Below, one piece after another: positions 1 to 11,843 of a stretch of DNA of 64,000 nt; the first letter of the stretch is position 1; each line of letters starts with the position of its first letter. The position numbers were made by a program, and so were the translations under genes. The stretch is from Phocaeicola plebeius DSM 17135 (GTDB lineage: Bacteria > Bacteroidota > Bacteroidia > Bacteroidales > Bacteroidaceae), in NCBI RefSeq assembly GCF_000187895.1, contig NZ_DS990130.1:124001-188000 (forward strand), written 5' to 3'. Below the pieces are notes generated by a model. That model saw only the letters and a list, made by a program, of their open reading frames with translations, made no database searches and was not told where the DNA came from.

Positions 1-1
1 A

Positions 2-529
2 GCAGGATCACTGCCCGAAGGATATACTCACACTGCCGGTTTCCTGGTAAGCAAAGAACTTTTCCTTTACGGATATTTCGAAGCAAGACTGAGACCAAAC
101 GACTCGCCATGGGTTTTCGGTTTCTGGATGTCGAACAATGAAAGAAACTGGTGGACTGAAATAGACATTTGCGAGAACTGCCCCGGCAATCCTGCCAACA
201 GACATGACCTGAACTCGAACGTGCATGTATTTAAAGCTCCAGCAGATAAGGGTGATATAAAGAAACATATCAACTTCCCTGCCAAATACTATATACCATT
301 CGAATTGCAGAAAGACTTTCACGTATGGGGACTTGACTGGAGCAAGGAATATATCCGACTATATATAGACGGAGTACTGTACAGAGAAATAGAGAACAAG
401 TACTGGCACCAGCCATTACGCATCAATCTTAACAACGAATCGAACAAATGGTTCGGAGCCTTGCCGGACGACAACAATATGGATTCTGAATATCTGATAG
501 ATTATGTAAGGGTGTGGTACAAGAAATAA
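2..529 (+). CDS. Glycoside hydrolase family 16, C-terminal part (5' end outside window)
   Basis: This is an open frame from base 2 to a TAA at 527-529; the start lies outside the window. The 175 residues are the C-terminal part of a GH16 endo-glycanase. At fragment residues 53-58 the sequence reads EIDICE, which fits the GH16 catalytic motif E-x-D-x-x-E, where the first Glu is the nucleophile and the last the acid/base. The surrounding motifs FGFWMSNN before it, WGLDWS after it, and the C-terminal DYVRVWYKK are typical of the GH16 jelly roll. The ExDxxE form with a WW before it is the type seen in agarases, porphyranases and carrageenases, so a red-algal galactan substrate is likely, but the exact specificity cannot be read here. 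It is convergent with susD and ends at a shared terminator. Confidence 0.85.
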   Translation, partial: AGSLPEGYTHTAGFLVSKELFLYGYFEARLRPNDSPWVFGFWMSNNERNWWTEIDICENCPGNPANRHDLNSNVHVFKAPADKGDIKKHINFPAKYYIPFELQKDFHVWGLDWSKEYIRLYIDGVLYREIENKYWHQPLRINLNNESNKWFGALPDDNNMDSEYLIDYVRVWYKK

Positions 530-552
530 GAAATAACATAATCTGAAATTAT

Positions 553-601
553 AAAAGGCAGTCTTCATTATCAGTATGCTGATGATAAAGTCTGCCTTTT
601 T
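553..601. terminator. Bidirectional terminator between GH16 and susD
   Basis: An inverted repeat with AAAAGGCAG and CTGCCTTTTT outer arms and an inner ATTATCAG/CTGATGAT stem lies between the convergent GH16 and susD genes. It has A/T tails on both sides, so it can serve both strands. Confidence 0.8.
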
Positions 602-632
602 AACAAGAAGATAAAGATTTTAATCTGCCCTA

Positions 633-2273
633 TCACTCATTTACTTCATCCGGATACTCTGTAAGCGAGTTTCCCGAATTGCTTATTTCAATAGAGCCGA
701 TAGGAAGATAATTGAACTTCTTGCTCCATGCAGAGATACCATAATCTCTTCTAAGAATAGGCATCATGACCTCCTCGGCACGTCCTGAGCGGACGAGGTC
801 AAACCATCTGTCACCCTCGCATGCCAGTTCACAACGACGCTCATACCATAGAACATCAATTACGCTTTTAAATCTGTCAGGATACATCTGCATTAGCTTG
901 TCAACATCAATATAACTTCCGTCGTCTGCATGAACATGCTTCTTTCTGAGTTCATTTATGTAATACTTCGCTTTTGCTTCATCAGGATTAGTACCTCTGA
1001 GATATGCTTCGGCAAGCATCAGATACACTTCACCATATCTGATGACCCTTACGTTTCCAGGCTTGTTTAGATTGGGGTTTCCTATCATATCGTAATTTTT
1101 GAAAGGAGGATATTTCTTCTGGGCATATCCCTGGAAATCAGGCCCGTAAGAGCCTGTCTCCCAAACAACTTTTTTTGATTCATCCTGAATATTGGCATTA
1201 GGTTTGGTTACAAGTTCATCGTAAGTAAATATCGCCGCATCACGACGCACATGGTCATCCGGAAGGAAATAATCATACAATTCCTTAGTAGGCAGACAAA
1301 AGCCATATCCATTATCATAATCAGGACTATTTTTCAACTGTCTCGGTCCGCAGAAAGTCACCCACATAGCACCTTCGCCTGCATCAATATTACCCCAGTT
1401 TGTATTACCAGATTTGGTAGAGGTCTGTATTTCAAATATAGATTCCTCGTTATTCTCCTGATGAGCCGCAAACAATTTAGAATAATCATCCGTCAGAGTA
1501 TAATTACCACTTGAAATTACATCCTCCAATAAAGGTTTCGCTTTGTCAAAAATCTTAGCATCATCGTTGCTCCAGTCAGCCCAATAAAGATAGACCTTGG
1601 CCAACAGGGCTTGAGCCGCAGTCTTGGTAATACGTCCTTTCATTGTGTCCGGGAAATTATCCTTTAGAGAAGGGATAGCTTCAAGAAGATCTTTCTCTAT
1701 TGCTTTATTTACATTTTCGCGAGTATCTCTCGTAAACTTGAATCCTTCAGGATAAAGAGTCTCAAGACTGATAAAGCATGGACCATAATATCTCAACAAT
1801 TCAAAATGATACCAAGCACGTAAGAACTTAGCTTCAGCTTTATAAACTTTAGCTTCCGGACTGTCATACTCTGAATTTATTACAAGATTACATCTATATA
1901 TACCACGGTAACGAGTTTTCCACAAATTATCGGAAATAGAATTGACACTCGTATTTGAATAATCCTCTATAGCCTGCATGTAAGGCTGATCCTGATCAGA
2001 GCCACCACCAGTACGAGCATTATCCGAACGGATTTCACCCATAGGTACAATGGAAGCAAGTGCATTACCCGAAGCACCACCTATGTGAGCTAACGGATCA
2101 TAACAAGCAGTAAGCGCTTTGAACATCTGTTCATCGGTCCTATAAAAAGAACTTTCTGTTTCGGACATTATAGGAGCTGTATCCAGGAAACTGTCGCTGC
2201 AAGATGATGATGCAATAGCAGCAAACATGAGGACAAGAATATTATTATGTATTTTCGACTTCATAATTTTCAA
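633..2273 (-). CDS. SusD/RagB-family outer-membrane lipoprotein
   Basis: This is a surface glycan-binding lipoprotein that works as the lid of the SusC transporter. The 546-residue length is normal for SusD. A signal peptide ends in a lipobox with Cys25 (ASSSC), followed by the usual SDSFLDTAP start of mature SusD proteins. The C-terminal half carries SusD hallmarks, for example VIRYGEVYLMLAEAY and LWYERRCELACEGDRWFDLVR. The gene starts only 2 bp after the susC stop, so the two are co-transcribed and probably translationally coupled; an alternative start at 2264 (MKSKIHNN) is equally plausible. With the GH16 and GH2 enzymes it forms a polysaccharide utilization locus. Confidence 0.95.
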   Translation of the reverse strand: MKIMKSKIHNNILVLMFAAIASSSCSDSFLDTAPIMSETESSFYRTDEQMFKALTACYDPLAHIGGASGNALASIVPMGEIRSDNARTGGGSDQDQPYMQAIEDYSNTSVNSISDNLWKTRYRGIYRCNLVINSEYDSPEAKVYKAEAKFLRAWYHFELLRYYGPCFISLETLYPEGFKFTRDTRENVNKAIEKDLLEAIPSLKDNFPDTMKGRITKTAAQALLAKVYLYWADWSNDDAKIFDKAKPLLEDVISSGNYTLTDDYSKLFAAHQENNEESIFEIQTSTKSGNTNWGNIDAGEGAMWVTFCGPRQLKNSPDYDNGYGFCLPTKELYDYFLPDDHVRRDAAIFTYDELVTKPNANIQDESKKVVWETGSYGPDFQGYAQKKYPPFKNYDMIGNPNLNKPGNVRVIRYGEVYLMLAEAYLRGTNPDEAKAKYYINELRKKHVHADDGSYIDVDKLMQMYPDRFKSVIDVLWYERRCELACEGDRWFDLVRSGRAEEVMMPILRRDYGISAWSKKFNYLPIGSIEISNSGNSLTEYPDEVNE

Positions 2274-2275
2274 TT

Positions 2276-5200
2276 TTAGAAATTAAGACTTAAACCAAAT
2301 CTGAATGTACGGGCCTGAGGGTAAGTACCATAGTCAATACCTGTGCTAAGAATATTGCCACCTGCCATATTTCCTACTTCAGGATCCATAAACGGATAGC
2401 TGGTGAAAGTGGCAAGATTATCAATTGCTGCATAAATTCTTGCTTTATTCAGCATCAACTTGTTTATTAATTTAGTTGGGAATGAATAGCCTACCTCAAG
2501 TGAAGAAATCTTTAAATGCGAACCATCATAAAGATAAAAATCGGATGGTTTGCCAAAGTTTCCATTAGGATCTTTGGATGAAAGACGAGGCACTCCATTA
2601 TCATCACCTTCTTTCCGCCATCTGTCAAGATAGAATGATGGAAGGTTGCTGCGTCCGTATGCTTCCTGTCGGTAAATATCAGAGAAGACTTTATATCCAG
2701 CTTTTCCTGTTAAGAAGATTGTCATATCAATACCTCTCCAGTCGGCACCTAAATTCAAACCGAATGTCCATTTTGGCCAAGGATTGCCACAATCGGTTCT
2801 ATCTTCATCTGTAATCTGCCCATCGTTATTTGTATCTTGCCATATAAAGTCACCCGGAACGGCATCAGGTTGTATCACTTTACCGTCTTTTGATTTATAG
2901 TTCTGTATCTGCTCTTCATTTTGGAATATTCCTAAGTTCTTATAAAGGCGGAAATAACCCATAGCATGACCTTCCTCCATACGCGTTACATTAACAGATG
3001 TTCTCCAGCTACCACCATCAGTATATCCATTTGCATTTCCTATCTTTACAACCTCATTTTTAAGATATGAGGCATTTGCGGAAATAGAGAAGTTGATTTC
3101 GTTCCAATTTTTATTAAATGTCATCTGCATTTCCACACCCTGGTTTGTTATATTACCAAGGTTTCTAAAAGCTGCATTATTACCTCTAATGGCTTCAACT
3201 GTTGGCTGGAACAACAAATCCTTAGTACTTTTTTTAAACCAGTCGAAACTTGCTCTAATCATACCATTATAGAATGTCATATCGGCACCAACATTAAATT
3301 GTTCAGAAGTTTCCCATTTCACGTCTGGATTAACAAGGTTATTAGGAGCAGATCCCACAGTGATGGCATTACCAAACGTGTAATTATAATTATTGCCAAT
3401 AATAGAAGTATAGGAGAATGGAGAAATTCGCTCATTTCCGTTCTGTCCCCAAGAGAATCTAAGTTTGAAGACATCAAAGTTCTTAATTTTCCAGAATTTC
3501 TCATTTGAAACATTCCAACCTAATGAAACGCCCGGGAAAGTAGCATATCTGTTATTGGGACCGAAATTTGAAGACCCATCGCGTCTGACCACAACTTCCG
3601 CCATATATTTTTCAGCATAATTATAGCTTAGACGAGCAAAATATGAGAACATACTATGTCTAGGATTAGCACCGCCACTATTAGCTGATGTCATAACATC
3701 ACCAGCATTAAGATACCAGTAATTCTCATTGGTCATTGCTTCATTTGGATATTTATTTCGTGTTCCGGTCATAAACTCATAAACATCTCTTGATGCAGAA
3801 GTACCTAACAGGACAGATGTAGAATGTTCACCAAAAGATTTTTTATATCGCAATGTATTCTCCCACTGCCAACTACTATTAGCATTTGTACTTTGTTCTA
3901 CCCTAGAATTATCTTCTTTACATTCTGCAGAATGAAAAAACTTTGGTGCAAACATTCTTCCACGGAAATTCCGATGATTAATACCAAAATCTGTGCGGAA
4001 AACAAGGTCTTTAATAAAAGTGATCTCAGCATAAACATTACCAAAAAATTGCTGGGTAATATTTTTATTCTTAGGTGCCTCATCCATAAATGCAATAGGG
4101 TTCCACATACGGCTATAAGGTACAGGAGAGACTCCATATCCGAAAGTATCGTTGCTATTCTCATCATAAACCGGAGTAGTAGGATCAATATTATAGGCGT
4201 ATGATATCGGATTATAACCATTGATACCGGTTGCCACTCCACTATTCTCTATATATGCATAGTTGACGTTTGCACCTACACTTAAGAAATCATTTATAGA
4301 ATAGGAACTGTTCAGCCTTGTGCTGAATCGTTTGTAAAATGACGCATCTTCACCGATAATACCATTCTGGTCTAGATAATTCAATGAAAGCAAGCTTGAA
4401 CCCTTATCACTGCCAAAGTTAGCAGTAATGTTATGCTCAGTAACAGGAGCTGTATTCAATATTTCATTAAACCAGTCTGTATTATAACCTGTTGGAGCAG
4501 TAGGTACACCACCGGCAAGCGGCATATCATCATTGTCGGCAAACTCTTTCATCAGCATAATGTACTGTTCATCATTCAGCATGGTTGGTTTCTTTGCTAC
4601 TGTAGAGAAACCATAGTAACCATCATAAGCAAGCGATGTCTTTCCTTTCTTTCCTTTCTTTGTGGTTATAAGGACTACACCATTAGCGGCTCTGGCACCA
4701 TAAATAGCAGCTGAAGTTGCATCCTTCAAGACTTCCATGCTTTCAATGTCGTTGGGATTTACACTGTTCATGTCGTCCATAGGCAGTCCGTCAATTACAA
4801 AAAGAGGATTAGAGTTTCCATTTGTACCGACACCACGAATTACCAGCTTGGGCGCTGATCCCGGCTGACCTGAATTTGTCACAACGTTCACACCACTAAC
4901 CCTACCGCTCAATGCATTTACGGCATTTGCAGGCTTGGATTGCAATAAATCATCGGAATCGATGCTGCTGATGGCACCTGTAACAACACTTTTTTTCTTA
5001 ACCTCATATCCTATTGCTACAACTTCATCGAGTGCAATGGCGGAGGTTTTTAATTGAACGTCTATTGTAGACTGACCTTTATACACAATATTCTGTGTAT
5101 CATATCCTACGAAGCTATAAATCAATGTCGATTCCATTGGTACATTTTCCAAAACATAAATTCCGTCCAAATCCGAAATAATACCGTTTGTTGTACCCTT

Positions 5201-5338
5201 AACTAAAATGCTTGCACCTATCACAGGTAAGCCATCGGAATCTGTTATACAACCAGAAACTCTCCCGTTCTGTGCTTTTAATGGTAAGCTGAACATTATA
5301 AGAATCAGCATACACATTAATGATAGTGTTCTGTTCAT
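2276..5338 (-). CDS. SusC/RagA-family TonB-dependent transporter
   Basis: This is the outer-membrane TonB-dependent importer for oligosaccharides captured by the adjacent SusD. The 1020 residues show a signal peptide (to about residue 22, LPLKAQ), a carboxypeptidase-regulatory-like domain (about 27-112, with GLPVIGASILVKGT and FVGYDTQ), the conserved SusC linker LDEVVAIGYE, a plug domain with IRGVGTNGNSNPLFVIDG and ATSAAIYGARAANGVVLITT, and a long beta-barrel ending in a terminal Phe (FRFGLSLNF). It is the first gene of the susC-susD transcription unit. A -7/-33 promoter lies about 85 bp upstream, and a G11 tract lies further upstream. No regulator for the locus is in the window; a hybrid two-component or other PUL regulator would be expected elsewhere. 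Confidence 0.95.
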   Translation of the reverse strand: MNRTLSLMCMLILIMFSLPLKAQNGRVSGCITDSDGLPVIGASILVKGTTNGIISDLDGIYVLENVPMESTLIYSFVGYDTQNIVYKGQSTIDVQLKTSAIALDEVVAIGYEVKKKSVVTGAISSIDSDDLLQSKPANAVNALSGRVSGVNVVTNSGQPGSAPKLVIRGVGTNGNSNPLFVIDGLPMDDMNSVNPNDIESMEVLKDATSAAIYGARAANGVVLITTKKGKKGKTSLAYDGYYGFSTVAKKPTMLNDEQYIMLMKEFADNDDMPLAGGVPTAPTGYNTDWFNEILNTAPVTEHNITANFGSDKGSSLLSLNYLDQNGIIGEDASFYKRFSTRLNSSYSINDFLSVGANVNYAYIENSGVATGINGYNPISYAYNIDPTTPVYDENSNDTFGYGVSPVPYSRMWNPIAFMDEAPKNKNITQQFFGNVYAEITFIKDLVFRTDFGINHRNFRGRMFAPKFFHSAECKEDNSRVEQSTNANSSWQWENTLRYKKSFGEHSTSVLLGTSASRDVYEFMTGTRNKYPNEAMTNENYWYLNAGDVMTSANSGGANPRHSMFSYFARLSYNYAEKYMAEVVVRRDGSSNFGPNNRYATFPGVSLGWNVSNEKFWKIKNFDVFKLRFSWGQNGNERISPFSYTSIIGNNYNYTFGNAITVGSAPNNLVNPDVKWETSEQFNVGADMTFYNGMIRASFDWFKKSTKDLLFQPTVEAIRGNNAAFRNLGNITNQGVEMQMTFNKNWNEINFSISANASYLKNEVVKIGNANGYTDGGSWRTSVNVTRMEEGHAMGYFRLYKNLGIFQNEEQIQNYKSKDGKVIQPDAVPGDFIWQDTNNDGQITDEDRTDCGNPWPKWTFGLNLGADWRGIDMTIFLTGKAGYKVFSDIYRQEAYGRSNLPSFYLDRWRKEGDDNGVPRLSSKDPNGNFGKPSDFYLYDGSHLKISSLEVGYSFPTKLINKLMLNKARIYAAIDNLATFTSYPFMDPEVGNMAGGNILSTGIDYGTYPQARTFRFGLSLNF

Positions 5339-5420
5339 AATCTAGAGTTTTTTGTAATTAGTGTTTTTCTTAAAATAAAAAGTTTTGTTCTATCAGTTGC
5401 GCGCTACTTACTGACACTTG

Positions 5421-5450
5421 CAAATATATATACTATGTAATATAACCAAA
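5421..5450 (-). promoter_or_regulatory. susC promoter (Bacteroides type)
   Basis: On the - strand, TATATTTG (5428-5421) matches the TAnnTTTG -7 box, and TTTGG (5450-5446) lies 17 bp upstream as a -33 box. The predicted start is near 5411, giving a leader of about 70 nt before susC. Confidence 0.65.
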
Positions 5451-5472
5451 GGGGGAAAATTTCATTTAAATA

Positions 5473-5483
5473 GGGGGGGGGGG
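5473..5483. repeat. Homopolymeric G11 tract upstream of susC
   Basis: Eleven consecutive G on the + strand (C on the susC sense strand) lie about 22 bp upstream of the -33 box and 135 bp upstream of the susC start. A shorter G5 run lies at 5451-5455. Tracts of this length are prone to slipped-strand length change, and the position is where a PUL regulator would bind. Confidence 0.9.
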
Positions 5484-5510
5484 AAATAGATTAACTAAAT
5501 ATTTTAAGGA

Positions 5511-5555
5511 AAAATGGCTGTTAGAATCCATTCCCAGACTCCAACAGCCATTTTA
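5511..5555 (-). terminator. Terminator of the GH2 gene
   Basis: A perfect 12-bp inverted repeat (AAAATGGCTGTT / AACAGCCATTTT) lies 22 bp past the GH2 stop. Read on the - strand it ends in a U-rich tail. Confidence 0.8.
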
Positions 5556-5576
5556 TCACTAACAATCGCCTGTTAA

Positions 5577-8993
<3,417 letters not shown>

Positions 8994-9118
8994 TTACAGA
9001 ACATCGTCCGGAATACTATGCTATGTAGCACTCTATATGAAAATATTATATATTCCCAAGTCACAAGCCTTTTCAAACAATTTTTATATATTCTCATCCT
9101 ATCCCTTACATCAAAGAT

Positions 9119-9236
9119 AAATCCCAATCCAGCTTTGCCAGCCGCATTTATTTCTTTTTTCAGGAGAATTTTCTTTATGGCTATCGCCATGAAAATTCAC
9201 CTGAAAAAGAATGCGGCGGCAAACGGATTGGCATTA
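9119..9236. repeat. Long imperfect palindrome (about 118 bp)
   Basis: Arms of about 50-60 bp pair around a short loop at TATCGCC. Shared blocks include CCAATCC, TTTGCC, GCCGCATT, CTTTTT, CAGG, GAATTTTC and ATGGC, with small insertions in the left arm. It could fold into a cruciform or a long RNA hairpin. Function is unknown. Confidence 0.8.
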
Positions 9237-9513
9237 AAGAAAAGATTACAGGGATTAACTGCGACCGACGTGACGCATAGTCGTGAATCAAAGGCGGCTA
9301 TCCTTATATTCTATATATAGCCTCACAAATACTGTGAAAACCCACTTTCCCAAATAACAAAACATAGTCTGTTTATCAAATCCCGAAATAAGACAGGGAT
9401 TTCAGCTCCCTCCGATCTGCATAGTCCTGTGGCTTTGCTATGCTTTTATTCCAACTCTTCCTACTTCTTTTCATTCTTTTTCTACTGTTTCTACATTCTT
9501 TCCTATTCTTCGT

Positions 9514-9550
9514 ATGACATTTGATGACACCTGATGACATCTAATGTCAT
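9514..9550 (+). promoter_or_regulatory. Iteron-like ATGACA repeats upstream of the DUF3945 gene
   Basis: Four spaced copies of a TGATGACA-like word (the last inverted, as TAATGTCAT) lie 87 bp upstream of the first gene of the element block. A matching copy of the whole motif occurs at 18914-18949 before a helix-turn-helix gene, with the shared core ATTTGATG...ACCTGA.GACATCT. This suggests binding by an element-encoded regulator or replication protein. Confidence 0.6.
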
Positions 9551-9636
9551 CTATTTGTAAATCAATTGTTTACTCAATTTATCACTTTACATTTGGACTG
9601 TGAAACAAATCAAGTAGTCACTCAAAACAAAAGATT

Positions 9637-11454
9637 ATGGCACAAGAAAACAGTCCTGACAAGGAAAAAAGGCAAGGCCGGACTAAGAAACCGGAAAAGC
9701 CTTATGTGGAACAAATTGACGAACTTCTGCTGGTACATAACAAGAATGACCCAAAGGAGGGTTTGAGAGTAATCAGTAAGATGGACGAGAAAGGCAATTA
9801 TCAGACGGTTACACCGGAAGAGAAGAACGAGAACTCATTTTTGAAATTCGACAAGAATTCGAGTATTCTCGAAAACTTCATCAAGAACTTCTGGAGCCAG
9901 CTGAAGGAGCCTACGCATTTCAGGCTTATCCGCATGACCTTCAACGATTACAAGCAGAACAAACAGGCTCTCAAGGACCTGGCCGAAGGCAAGAAGACAG
10001 ACGCGGTAAAGGAATTTCTGAAACGCTATGAAATCGTACCGAAGGCAAACAATCAGAAAAACAGTCAAACAAAAGAGGAGGAAACAACAATGGCAAAGAA
10101 ACAGGAACAGACAACACAGGCTCAGCCTGAACAGGTATCACAGGTGGAAGCTGCCGCACAGGGGCGCGAACAGCAGGAACCACAAGGTCAGCAGACACCC
10201 ACGTACCGCTACAACGAGAACATGATTAATTGGGAGGAACTGGGTAAGTTCGGCATATCCAAAGAAATGCTGGAGCAGTCCGGACAGCTTGACAGCATGT
10301 TGAAAGGATACAAGACCAACAGAACCATGCCGCTGACACTCAACATTCCTGGGGTACTGACCGCAAAACTTGATGCACGCCTTTCGTTCATATCCAACGG
10401 CGGGCAGGTCATGCTGGGCATCCACGGTATCAGAAAGGAACCTGAACTGGACCGTCCTTATTTCGGACATATCTTCACGGAAGAGGACAAGAAAAACCTG
10501 CGTGAAAGTGGAAACATGGGACGCGTGGCTGACCTTAACCTGCGTGGCAACACGACAGAGCCGTGTCTGATTTCCATTGACAAGAATACCAACGAACTGG
10601 TAGCCGTACGGCAGGAGCATGTCTATATCCCGAATGAAATCAAAGGGATAACCTTGACTCCGGACGAAATCCAGAAACTGAAAAACGGAGAACAGATATT
10701 CGTAGAGGGAATGAAGTCCAATCAAGGTAAAGAGTTTAATGCCAATCTGCAATATAGTGCGGAAAGAAGAGGCATCGAATTTATCTTCCCGAAAGACCAG
10801 GCCTTCAACCAGCAGACACTCGGCGGTGTGCCGCTTTCCCCCATGCAGCTCAAAGCGTTGAACGAAGGACACACCATCCTTGTAGAGGATATGAAACGAA
10901 AGAACGGCGAACTGTTTTCTTCCTTTGTTACCATGGACAAGGTTACAGGCGGGCTCCAATATACGCGCCACAATCCGGAAACGGGAGAAATCTACATACC
11001 AAAGGAAATCTGTTCGGTACAGCTCACACCGGAGGACAAGGAAGCGTTACGCAAAGGGCAGCCCATCTATCTTGAGAACATGATCAACCGTAAAGGTGAG
11101 GAATTCTCGTCATTCGTCAAGCTGGACCTGGCAAGCGGAAGACCACAGTATTCCAGAACTCCGGACGGTTTCAACGAACGACAGGCACCAGCCATCCCGG
11201 CTGAGGTTTACGGACACCTGCTTTCGGCACAGGAAAGAGCTAATCTTCAGGACGGAAAGGCTATCCTCGTAACGGGTATGAAAGGTCCCAACGGCAAACC
11301 GTTCGATTCCTATCTGAAAGTAAACGCAAACACCGGACAGCTGCAATATTTCCAGGAAAATCCGGATGTGCGCCGCAATACTTCACAGCGTGCTTCACAG
11401 ACTGACAATACCCAGCAGCAGGAACAGAAGAAGGGAGCAAAACAGGCTGTCTGA
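9637..11454 (+). CDS. DUF3945/DUF4099 domain protein of a conjugative element
   Basis: This 605-residue protein of unknown biochemical function belongs to the DUF3945 family found next to topB in Bacteroides conjugative transposons. The N-terminal 130 residues are charged and include SQLKEPTHFRLIRMTFNDYKQNK. A Gln-rich linker (about 145-190) follows, then a DUF4099 unit (INWEELGKFGISKEMLEQSG, about 197-270). After that come at least four repeats of a DUF3945 unit, each with LTP/LSP..., a Leu-x-x-G turn, I-x-V/L-E-x-M, and NxKGEEF/FSSF-type words. The tail is Gln-rich. It is the first gene after the iteron-like motif and leads into the DUF4099 and topB genes. A role in DNA processing with TopB is inferred from this constant linkage. 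Confidence 0.85.
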   Translation: MAQENSPDKEKRQGRTKKPEKPYVEQIDELLLVHNKNDPKEGLRVISKMDEKGNYQTVTPEEKNENSFLKFDKNSSILENFIKNFWSQLKEPTHFRLIRMTFNDYKQNKQALKDLAEGKKTDAVKEFLKRYEIVPKANNQKNSQTKEEETTMAKKQEQTTQAQPEQVSQVEAAAQGREQQEPQGQQTPTYRYNENMINWEELGKFGISKEMLEQSGQLDSMLKGYKTNRTMPLTLNIPGVLTAKLDARLSFISNGGQVMLGIHGIRKEPELDRPYFGHIFTEEDKKNLRESGNMGRVADLNLRGNTTEPCLISIDKNTNELVAVRQEHVYIPNEIKGITLTPDEIQKLKNGEQIFVEGMKSNQGKEFNANLQYSAERRGIEFIFPKDQAFNQQTLGGVPLSPMQLKALNEGHTILVEDMKRKNGELFSSFVTMDKVTGGLQYTRHNPETGEIYIPKEICSVQLTPEDKEALRKGQPIYLENMINRKGEEFSSFVKLDLASGRPQYSRTPDGFNERQAPAIPAEVYGHLLSAQERANLQDGKAILVTGMKGPNGKPFDSYLKVNANTGQLQYFQENPDVRRNTSQRASQTDNTQQQEQKKGAKQAV

Positions 11455-11507
11455 CCTGAACGGGATTCAAATCATTCAAATCATCAATTACTAAAAAAGG
11501 AAAGAAC

Positions 11508-11768
11508 ATGAACAAGACCAATCATCATATCTACAAGACTGAACAAATCGACTGGGAGAAACTGGAATCGGTAGGTATCAGCAGATCGCAAATTGAAAAG
11601 GACGGAAACATGGACCTGCTCCTTCAGGGAGAGGAAACCAATGTCATGTCCATTAAAATCAAGACTCCTGTATTTTCACTGACCATGGACGCCACACTCA
11701 GTCTGATTGAAGACGAGAATGGAAATCCGGTCATCAGCGTAAACGGTATCAACCCTTCAGGTGAATAA
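11508..11768 (+). CDS. Stand-alone DUF4099 domain protein
   Basis: This 86-residue protein is a free copy of the DUF4099 domain present inside the upstream gene: IDWEKLESVGISRSQIEKDG aligns with INWEELGKFGISKEMLEQSG, and DATLSLIEDENGNPVISVNGI with DARLSFISNGGQVMLGIHGI. It starts 53 bp after the DUF3945 gene and precedes topB by 75 bp, so it is probably in the same transcript. Small single-domain DUF4099 proteins of this kind are a regular companion of topB in Bacteroides mobile elements. The function is not known. Confidence 0.8.
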   Translation: MNKTNHHIYKTEQIDWEKLESVGISRSQIEKDGNMDLLLQGEETNVMSIKIKTPVFSLTMDATLSLIEDENGNPVISVNGINPSGE

Positions 11769-11789
11769 ATAAGAAACCATAATGTATCA

Positions 11790-11826
11790 TCTCTCTTTCC
11801 ATACGGACTTACCGTATGGAAAGAGA
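11790..11826 (+). other. Strong hairpin in the topB leader
   Basis: A near-perfect 15-16 bp inverted repeat (CTCTTTCCATACGG / CCGTATGGAAAGAG) with a 5-nt loop lies 18 bp before the topB start. No U-run follows on the + strand, so it is not a standard terminator; it may shield or protect the topB mRNA end. Confidence 0.7.
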
Positions 11827-11843
11827 TAAAAACAGAATTTATC

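Noticed and set aside
9018..9320. 100-codon frame on the + strand and a 67-codon frame on the - strand
   Set aside because: Both run through the long palindrome at 9119-9236, which creates open frames on both strands.
10138..10971. 277-codon frame antisense to the DUF3945 gene
   Set aside because: Antisense shadow of a repetitive coding sequence.
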